11,104 bases of DNA from NCBI GenBank assembly GCA_002688875.1, contig NZDU01000052.1, positions 1 to 11,104 of the forward strand, given 5' to 3'. A program made the position numbers and the translations under genes. The stretch comes from Candidatus Pacearchaeota archaeon (GTDB lineage Archaea > Nanobdellota > Nanobdellia > Pacearchaeales > GW2011-AR1). Below, in pieces: positions 6,718-11,104 of this stretch (positions within the stretch are counted from its first letter, which is position 1; each line of letters begins with the position of its first letter). Under the pieces are notes generated by a model. That model worked only from the letters and a program-made list of their open reading frames with translations, was not told where the DNA came from and ran no database searches.

Positions 6718-6729
6718 ATGGTAAAATAG

Positions 6730-7329
6730 ATGGAAGAAAAAATGGTTAAAAAAAGTGAGTGGTTAATATTAGCATTTAATTTTGCTTATTTGATATTCTT
6801 TGCTGTGCATTTTTTTAATCGGGGGAATTTTGAGTTTATTTGGTATGTTTTTATAATGGTTATTTTGATAGGAGTTTTTAGTTTTCTTCATAAGAAATAT
6901 AATTTTAGTACATTGACTTTAGTTGGATTGAGCGTTTGGGGGTTTGCGCATATGTTTGGTGGTTCTACTTTACTTGGAGAGCCTAGGATTTATGCACGTA
7001 TTTTGGTGAATTTGTTTACTACGGGAGATACTACGTTGTTTAGATATGACCATTTGCTTCATTTTTATTTTTATGTTGTTATGACTAGTATGATTTATCA
7101 GATTGCTAGAAGATATTTTAAGAAGGATGCTCATTGGTTGGCTGTGAGTGGGTTGGTTGTTTTTGCTAGTATAGGGGTTGGAGCATTTAATGAAATAATT
7201 GAGTTTTTGCCTGTTCTGTTTTTGCCTGAGACAGGCGTTGGAGGTTATTATAATGTTGCATGGGATATTGTGTTTAATACCCTTGGGGCATTAGCTACTA
7301 TTACATATATTAATTTGAAGGGAAGATGA
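6730..7329 (+). CDS. Polytopic membrane protein, DUF2238 (YjdF)-like
   Basis: A 199-residue integral membrane protein with about six hydrophobic segments (roughly residues 11-29, 35-53, 61-79, 108-127, 136-165 and 176-195). Conserved polar residues sit in or near membrane segments: D107/H108/H111 in RYDHLLHF, E155/E158 in GAFNEIIEF, and D179/N183/G186 in WDIVFNTLGA. This arrangement resembles the DUF2238/YjdF family, whose function is not established. The buried acidic and histidine residues suggest ligand or metal binding. The start could be ATG 6730 or ATG 6742 (MVKKSEW); the second has GGAAG five bases upstream and no N-terminal charge extension. The gene follows hicA closely and overlaps the next membrane protein by ATGA. 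Confidence 0.72.
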   Translation: MEEKMVKKSEWLILAFNFAYLIFFAVHFFNRGNFEFIWYVFIMVILIGVFSFLHKKYNFSTLTLVGLSVWGFAHMFGGSTLLGEPRIYARILVNLFTTGDTTLFRYDHLLHFYFYVVMTSMIYQIARRYFKKDAHWLAVSGLVVFASIGVGAFNEIIEFLPVLFLPETGVGGYYNVAWDIVFNTLGALATITYINLKGR

Positions 7330-7715
7330 AAAATTTTAATTTGTTACTGAAAGAATTACTAAGAGATGTTCGGGCTTTGGGAAGTTGGGTTTTCTTTTTG
7401 TTGTTTATTGTGAGAGTTATGATATTGCCAAATCAGTGGCCGTTTCTTAATCAGTTGTTGATTGCTGGTTTTTTGATTTTGATTTTTGAACTGGTTAATC
7501 GTAGAGTTGGTGTTGATTATTATGTTGCTCGGGGAGGGGTTTTGGGATGGTTTAGTTCGATTTTTTATAATGATTTGGTATTTAATTGGTTGGTTGGAAT
7601 TGTTTTTGTTTTGGTGGTTTTTGGAGGTTGGTATGAGGGCAGGGATTGGAAGAAGGTTGGTTTGGGGTTGGTGTTGGGATTAATGGGTATTGGGTTGGGA
7701 GTTTGGGTTGGATAG
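7326..7715 (+). CDS. Small membrane protein, unknown function
   Basis: A 129-residue protein that I do not recognise. A short amphipathic, charged N-terminus (residues 1-16) is followed by about four membrane segments near residues 17-34, 40-57, 84-101 and 110-128. The hydrophilic loop between segments two and three carries NRRVGVDYYVARGG. Its ATG overlaps the stop of the preceding membrane protein (ATGA), and GAAGGGAAG directly upstream serves as ribosome-binding site. The tight coupling suggests that the two proteins act together in the membrane. The gene ends just before a T-rich tract that probably terminates the hicBA-membrane operon. Confidence 0.75.
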   Translation: MKNFNLLLKELLRDVRALGSWVFFLLFIVRVMILPNQWPFLNQLLIAGFLILIFELVNRRVGVDYYVARGGVLGWFSSIFYNDLVFNWLVGIVFVLVVFGGWYEGRDWKKVGLGLVLGLMGIGLGVWVG

Positions 7716-7727
7716 GTTTAAATAATA

Positions 7728-7740
7728 TTTTTTGTTTTTT
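7728..7740 (+). terminator. T-rich archaeal-type terminator
   Basis: Six T, one G and six T follow the stop of the small membrane protein gene by 12 bases, with no stem ahead of them. Oligo-T tracts on the non-template strand are enough for termination by archaeal RNA polymerase. The tract partly overlaps the presumed promoter of the next unit. Confidence 0.5.
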
Positions 7741-7747
7741 AATTAAA
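7738..7747 (+). promoter_or_regulatory. TATA-like box before the hjc leader ORF
   Basis: TTTAATTAAA is a symmetric A/T box centred about 26 bases upstream of the ATG at 7769, the first of the two duplicated starts. If used, the transcript would be leaderless for the 18-codon ORF and not for hjc. TTTTATAAG at 7804-7812 is a second candidate, but it lies only about 19 bases from the hjc ATG. Confidence 0.4.
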
Positions 7748-7762
7748 AGGTGAGTTAGTAAT

Positions 7763-7783
7763 AATAAAATGCCAAACAACAAA
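7763..7783 (+). repeat. 21-bp direct repeat, first copy
   Basis: Exact copy of 7821-7841, 58 bases upstream of it. It contains an ATG and encodes Met-Pro-Asn-Asn-Lys, the same first five residues as Hjc. The flanking bases differ on both sides, and 37 bases separate the two copies. Confidence 0.85.
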
Positions 7784-7825
7784 AATAAATTTTTGAGCTT
7801 GTCATTTTATAAGGAAAGAGAATAA
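7769..7825 (+). CDS. Possible 18-codon leader ORF before hjc
   Basis: ATG to TAA encodes 18 residues beginning MPNNKNKFLS and ending KERE. The first five residues equal those of Hjc because the start region is duplicated. The stop codon TAA (7823-7825) is followed after one base by the hjc ATG in another frame, a geometry that allows termination-reinitiation coupling. AAAAGGTGAG at 7745-7754 and a TATA-like box lie upstream. It may be a translated leader peptide, or simply the remains of a duplication that left the old start behind; the sequence alone cannot decide. Confidence 0.35.
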   Translation: MPNNKNKFLSLSFYKERE

Positions 7826-7841
7826 AATGCCAAACAACAAA
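7821..7841 (+). repeat. 21-bp direct repeat, second copy at the hjc start
   Basis: Identical to 7763-7783. It spans the hjc start codon and its first five codons. Confidence 0.85.
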
Positions 7842-8219
7842 GCGAAAGGGAGTAAGGTAGAGAGAGAGTTGTTTCAGATATTTGTGGATAATAATTTTCG
7901 TGCTGTGAGGGTTGCGGGGAGTGGGATGATGGAGAATGCGGATTGTGATATTATTGCGGGGAAGAAGGGTAATGGGAAGTATTGTGTGGAGGTTAAGGCA
8001 TCGAAGAAGCCGATTAAGTATATAACTAAGGATCAGGTTAGTCGGTTTATGGTTTTTGCAGATATATTTGGGTTGAAGCCGGTGATTGCGGTTAGGTTTA
8101 ATAGGGAGGGGTGGTTTTTTCTTCATCCGAAATATTTGAAGGATAGTGGGAAGAATTATGTGGTTAATCTTGCGAGGGCTAAGGAGAAAGGTAAGAGGTT
8201 TGCGCAGTTTTTTGGATAG
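7827..8219 (+). CDS. hjc: Archaeal Holliday junction resolvase Hjc
   Basis: A 130-residue Hjc-type resolvase that cuts four-way DNA junctions formed during recombination and fork repair. The nuclease core is intact: E12 in KVERELF, S32 in VAGSG, D41 in DCDIIA, and E55/K57 in VEVKASK, the E-D-ExK metal site of the PD-(D/E)xK fold. Numbering agrees closely with that of characterised archaeal Hjc enzymes, and the length is normal. The C-terminal half (VSRFMVFADIFGLKPVIAVRF) also fits. Hjc is an archaeal marker and helps assign the organism. Codons are strongly G/T-rich, host style. The start region is duplicated upstream; ATG 7827 is chosen because only this frame continues into the domain, with AAGGAAAG about nine bases before it. 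Confidence 0.93.
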   Translation: MPNNKAKGSKVERELFQIFVDNNFRAVRVAGSGMMENADCDIIAGKKGNGKYCVEVKASKKPIKYITKDQVSRFMVFADIFGLKPVIAVRFNREGWFFLHPKYLKDSGKNYVVNLARAKEKGKRFAQFFG

Positions 8220-8237
8220 TGTCTAGGATAGAAAATG

Positions 8238-8246
8238 TTTATATAG
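8238..8246 (+). promoter_or_regulatory. TATA box of the second subtilase gene
   Basis: TTTATATAG is centred 25 bases upstream of the ATG at 8267. There is no Shine-Dalgarno site before the ATG, so a leaderless transcript is expected. Confidence 0.65.
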
Positions 8247-8266
8247 TATTTTAGATTGTTATTTTT

Positions 8267-10501
8267 ATGGTGAATAAGAAGAGGTTAGATTATCGGTGGA
8301 TCGTTTTGTTTGTTGTTATGATTTTGTTAATAGTTAGTGTTTATTTTTATTTTCAAACTGAGGATAGATTGGGGTTGGTTCCATCTAATGGAGGTGTTAG
8401 TGGGAATGTTATTACTGGTAATGTGATTTATAATATTCCGTTTACGCTTGATCAGTTGAGAGAGGGAGTGGTTTTTGATGCGGGTTGGAATTATTTTTAT
8501 TGGACTAATGAGATAGAAGAAGATATTCCATTAACAGATGCTTTGAATAGTATTGTTGATAATATTTATTATGTTTATTCATATTCTGAGAGTAAGTATT
8601 GGTTTAATCCGGATGGCCCTTATGGGGTGTATAATAATCATCCTTATTTTAGCAGTAGATTGTTTGATCAGATTAAGAAAGGGCAGAGATATGGAATTAG
8701 TATGGTTTATGGAGATGTTTTAGTTTATGATTATGGGTCTGGGACTGCGCCTCCTCAAAATAATAAATTGGAGTTTATGGAGGGGCATGTTATTGTGAAG
8801 TTTAAGAAAGGTACTTCTTTTGGGAGTGTTGCTGGAGAGGGAGAGGGTTCTTCGATTAATACCAATAAAGATTCTGTTAACCAGATATTGAGGAATCATT
8901 TAGTAGAGAGTTATAAACAGATAAATAAAGAAAAAGCTGAGGAGGTTCTTGCTGGATATTTTGGAGAGGGGGAAGCGTCTGATCTTTTTGAGAAAAGTTA
9001 TTTGTTGAAAGGGGTTGATGATACGTTGCAGGCTGTTTCGGATTTGGAGATGGATTCTAATATTGAGTATGCTCAGCCGAATTATATTTATTATAGTGAT
9101 TTTGTTCCTAATGATGAGAGGTATGGTGAGCAGTGGGCCCATCAGATTACTAATGCTGAAGCGGGATGGGATATTGAAATGGGGAGTCCGGAGGTGGTTA
9201 TTGCAGTGATTGATAGTGGAGTTGATTTTAATCATGAAGATTTGAAGGATAATATGTTGAGTGATTGTGTTGATGGTTGTTCTGAGGGGACTGGGTATGA
9301 TTTTGTTGATGTGAGCCCTGGTCCAATTGAATATTTTAGGTCCAGGGGTTTATTTCCTTTTGAGGGAGTAGATTATTTTGATAAAGATGACATTCCTTTT
9401 GATAACGTGGGTCATGGGACTCATGTTGCGGGCGTTGCTGCGAGTAAGAGTGATAATAATATTGGAGGATCTGGGGTTTGTCCGAATTGTAAGATCATGC
9501 CGTTAAGAGTTAGTTTCCCGTTGAATGGAGAGGAAGGAATGATAATAAGTAATGTTCCACAATTTGAAGGAGATAATCTTATATTTGATGCGGACATGTC
9601 TGATGCTACGTATTATGCTGTGGATAATGATGCAGATGTTATTAGTTTGAGTGCTACTGTGGAGGTGTATTCAGAGAACTTTAGGGGCGCGGTTGATTAT
9701 GCTGAGGCGAACGATGTAGTATTTGTAAGTGCGGCTGGGAATGAGAATAGTGGAAGAGAAGTATACCCTTGTGCGTTTGATAGTGTATTATGTGTTGGCT
9801 CTGTTGATTCTAATGGATCGAAATCAGATTTTTCGAATTTTGGTAGTTGGTTGGATTTTTCTGCCCCAGGAGGTAACCCAGGAGTATTAACTACAACACC
9901 TTTTGATGATTACGATTTAGTGGAGGGGACTTCGTTTTCTACACCTTATGTTTCTGGGTTGGTGGGATTGATTTTGTCTAAAAATCCGGAATTGACATCT
10001 GATCAAGTTAGAACTGTAATAAAGCAGAGTGTTAATCCAAATACTGGTGTTGCGGAGATCGGAGGTATTGTAGATGTTGAGAGGGCTCTTCAGATTGTTG
10101 AGGGGTTGCATTGTGGTGGGGCAGATATAAATAGGAATGGGGTTGTGGATATCGGAGATGTTGATAAATATATAAAAGATTTTAAGTCTGAATGTAGAAA
10201 TGTTGGCACTACGGATATTCTTAATGTTGTTAATGCGATAAATGGTGATAGATTTCCTGGAAGTTGTGATGAGAGTAATAGTTATTGTGAAGTGATGGAT
10301 TTTAAACCTGATGGATTTTTGACAGCTTTTGATGTTCTTGTATTGATTAATTTGTTTAATAATTGTGAGAGTATAGGAAATCCTCACGTTGATTCTAACG
10401 CTGATTTGAATGGAGATGGATATATAAACAGGCCAGATAGGTTATTGTTGATTAGGTTGTTGGGAGAGTATCCGATGGGGAGTTCGTGTGATTTAATGTA
10501 G
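8267..10501 (+). CDS. Membrane-anchored subtilisin-like protease with dockerin-like repeats
   Basis: A complete 744-residue S8 protease. Residues 1-8 are basic and 11-29 form one hydrophobic segment, a signal anchor that places the rest outside the cell. A GNVITGNVIY stretch (46-55) follows. Residues 63-155 resemble the W-rich GWNLxSF-type module seen in archaeal surface proteins (GWNYFYW, ALNSI, IKKGQRYGISM). The I9-like propeptide (about 172-275) ends in NIEYAQPNYIY. The catalytic triad is intact: D316 (VIDSG), H383 (GHGTHVAG) and S556 (GTSFSTP), with oxyanion N492 (AAGNE). Cysteine pairs C334/C338 and C405/C408 suggest disulfides. Dockerin-like calcium motifs are at 620 (DINRNGVVDIGD), 678 and 713 (DLNGDGYIN). 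It is transcribed alone from its own TATA box and differs in architecture from the protease at 1-2536. Confidence 0.95.
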   Translation: MVNKKRLDYRWIVLFVVMILLIVSVYFYFQTEDRLGLVPSNGGVSGNVITGNVIYNIPFTLDQLREGVVFDAGWNYFYWTNEIEEDIPLTDALNSIVDNIYYVYSYSESKYWFNPDGPYGVYNNHPYFSSRLFDQIKKGQRYGISMVYGDVLVYDYGSGTAPPQNNKLEFMEGHVIVKFKKGTSFGSVAGEGEGSSINTNKDSVNQILRNHLVESYKQINKEKAEEVLAGYFGEGEASDLFEKSYLLKGVDDTLQAVSDLEMDSNIEYAQPNYIYYSDFVPNDERYGEQWAHQITNAEAGWDIEMGSPEVVIAVIDSGVDFNHEDLKDNMLSDCVDGCSEGTGYDFVDVSPGPIEYFRSRGLFPFEGVDYFDKDDIPFDNVGHGTHVAGVAASKSDNNIGGSGVCPNCKIMPLRVSFPLNGEEGMIISNVPQFEGDNLIFDADMSDATYYAVDNDADVISLSATVEVYSENFRGAVDYAEANDVVFVSAAGNENSGREVYPCAFDSVLCVGSVDSNGSKSDFSNFGSWLDFSAPGGNPGVLTTTPFDDYDLVEGTSFSTPYVSGLVGLILSKNPELTSDQVRTVIKQSVNPNTGVAEIGGIVDVERALQIVEGLHCGGADINRNGVVDIGDVDKYIKDFKSECRNVGTTDILNVVNAINGDRFPGSCDESNSYCEVMDFKPDGFLTAFDVLVLINLFNNCESIGNPHVDSNADLNGDGYINRPDRLLLIRLLGEYPMGSSCDLM

Positions 10502-10718
10502 GTGTTAATTGTCGAGGTTGGTTATTTATTGGTATCTCTCTGTAGTCTTGTTGATGGTTGTTTCCTAGGTCGATAAAAAGTTTTGGTAGGCCTTGGTTGG
10601 AGTATAATTCTCTAACTTTTTCTAGATATATAATTGCATGATTGCGAGCTGAATTGTTATCTCCTTTACTAAAATGTAAGGTGTGGCCTGATTCTAGTTC
10701 TGTTTTGTAGTAAGGCAT
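10452..10718 (-). CDS. Small protein of unknown function, minus strand
   Basis: An 88-residue protein that I do not recognise. It opens with MPYYKTELESGHTLHFSKGD, and the first 64 residues have the balanced look of a soluble globular protein (AIIYLEKVRELY, GLPKLFIDLG). The last 24 residues (rich in Thr, Pro, Asn) look like chance antisense translation of the protease end, so the original gene may once have stopped earlier. It converges on the subtilase and overlaps its 3' end by 50 bases. Support for a real gene comes from an ATTTATAT box about 26 bases upstream of its ATG on this strand, the same geometry as at the other first genes, and from the lack of any plus-strand gene over most of its length. 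Confidence 0.6.
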   Translation of the reverse strand: MPYYKTELESGHTLHFSKGDNNSARNHAIIYLEKVRELYSNQGLPKLFIDLGNNHQQDYREIPINNQPRQLTPTLNHTNSPSDTLPTT

Positions 10719-10740
10719 TGTTTTATTAGGTTAAACAAAG

Positions 10741-10748
10741 ATATAAAT
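10741..10748 (-). promoter_or_regulatory. TATA box for the minus-strand small gene
   Basis: Read on the minus strand this is ATTTATAT, centred about 26 bases from the ATG at 10718. It lies in the 83-base gap between two divergent genes. The expected transcript is leaderless. Confidence 0.55.
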
Positions 10749-10770
10749 ATTACTATTTGAAGTTTCATAA

Positions 10771-10779
10771 TTATTAAAA
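10771..10779 (+). promoter_or_regulatory. Possible TATA box of the last, exported protein
   Basis: TTATTAAAA is centred about 27 bases before the ATG at 10802. It is a weaker match than the other boxes, but the distance agrees with leaderless transcription. Confidence 0.4.
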
Positions 10780-10801
10780 AGTTGTTGAGTGTGGTAATAG
10801 T

Positions 10802-11104
10802 ATGGGTGAAGATTTGAGATTGTTATTAGTGATGATGTTGGTAGTTTTGACAAGTGGTTTGGTTGTTGGGCAGGAGTTAAATGTGAGTTTGGATTATCCT
10901 GGTGAGGTTAGATATGATGAAGAGTTTGATATGGTTGTTAGATTGGAGGGATTTGAGGAAGATGTTTATGATGTTAAATTTGAGATTGTTAATGGGAGTA
11001 AGAATATTGCTGAGAGGTTTTATAAAAATGAGTGGAAGAGTAGTAATTTTTGGATGAATCAGGCGATTAATAGTTCGGAGAATAGTGAAGGGGTTTTTGA
11101 GGAT
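10802..11104 (+). CDS. Exported protein, 3'-truncated by the window
   Basis: An open frame of 101 codons with no stop before the window end, so only the N-terminus is seen. Residues 5-23 are hydrophobic (LRLLLVMMLVVLTSGLVVG) and look like a signal peptide. The following part is beta-rich (ELNVSLDYPGEVRYDEEFDMVVRLEGF), like the Ig-like start of DPANN surface proteins, then VYDVKFEIVNG and NEWKSSNFWMNQAINSS. Sequons for N-glycosylation are N27-V-S, N64-G-S and N90-S-S. Codon use is G/T-rich, host style. A similar N-terminal domain occurs in DPANN exported proteins that carry lamin-tail or nuclease domains further on, but nothing here shows the rest. ATG 10802 is favoured by the signal peptide and the upstream box. 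Confidence 0.75.
   Translation, partial: MGEDLRLLLVMMLVVLTSGLVVGQELNVSLDYPGEVRYDEEFDMVVRLEGFEEDVYDVKFEIVNGSKNIAERFYKNEWKSSNFWMNQAINSSENSEGVFED

Noticed and set aside
7763..7841. Two 21-bp repeats with a 37-base spacer as a mini CRISPR
   Set aside because: Only two copies, no cas genes, and the repeat coincides exactly with a start codon and the first hjc codons; a start-region duplication explains it better.
9917..10387. 156-codon minus-strand open frame within the second subtilase
   Set aside because: Antisense to the catalytic Ser region and the dockerin-like repeats; low-complexity composition and no upstream box.
8267..10501. Dockerin-like repeats as evidence for a cellulosome
   Set aside because: No cohesin or glycoside hydrolase is present; such calcium-binding repeats are common at the ends of archaeal surface proteins.
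1..11104. Transposon, insertion sequence, tRNA or rRNA gene
   Set aside because: No transposase motifs, terminal inverted repeats with target duplications, cloverleaf arms or conserved rRNA stretches were seen by eye; a short tRNA with introns cannot be fully excluded without a covariance search.

Overview
The window looks like a chromosome segment of an uncultivated, AT-rich archaeon, most likely a DPANN lineage of the Woesearchaeota/Pacearchaeota type. The archaeal evidence is a Holliday junction resolvase of the Hjc family, a 62-residue alpha3-truncated histone-fold protein, and TATA-like boxes centred about 25-27 bases upstream of first-gene ATGs, which is the geometry of leaderless archaeal transcripts. 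Genes inside operons instead have Shine-Dalgarno sites. The lineage assignment is inference; no rRNA or tRNA gene was found.

Layout: (1) 1-2536, the 3' part of a secreted subtilisin-like protease with an FG-GAP/VCBS-type beta-propeller. (2) 2606-4777, a compact mntA-hepT-lysS operon: a MNT/HEPN toxin-antitoxin pair followed after one base by class II lysyl-tRNA synthetase. (3) 4828-4861, a GC-rich hairpin with a GAAA tetraloop and a T-tract. (4) 4865-6200, a NYN-domain predicted RNase, an HD-domain phosphohydrolase and a short histone-fold protein, all closely spaced. (5) 6285-7715, hicB-hicA followed by two integral membrane proteins, with overlapping or near-abutting ends. (6) 7763-8219, hjc preceded by a 21-bp direct repeat that duplicates its start region and creates an 18-codon leader ORF. 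(7) 8267-10501, a second, complete membrane-anchored subtilase with dockerin-like calcium-binding repeats. (8) 10452-10718, a small minus-strand gene that converges on the protease, followed by a divergent exported protein cut off by the window end.

Most genes lie on the plus strand, whose host-style stretches are strongly G-rich over C. The first protease up to about position 2250, the NYN gene and parts of the toxin-antitoxin regions are A-richer with little G/C skew. This suggests a mosaic of older genes and later arrivals. I did not find an obviously new multi-gene system. The most distinctive features are the toxin-antitoxin pair wired into the lysS operon, the duplicated hjc start with its leader ORF, the GAAA hairpin, the palindrome in front of the histone-fold gene, and the composition break inside the first protease gene.
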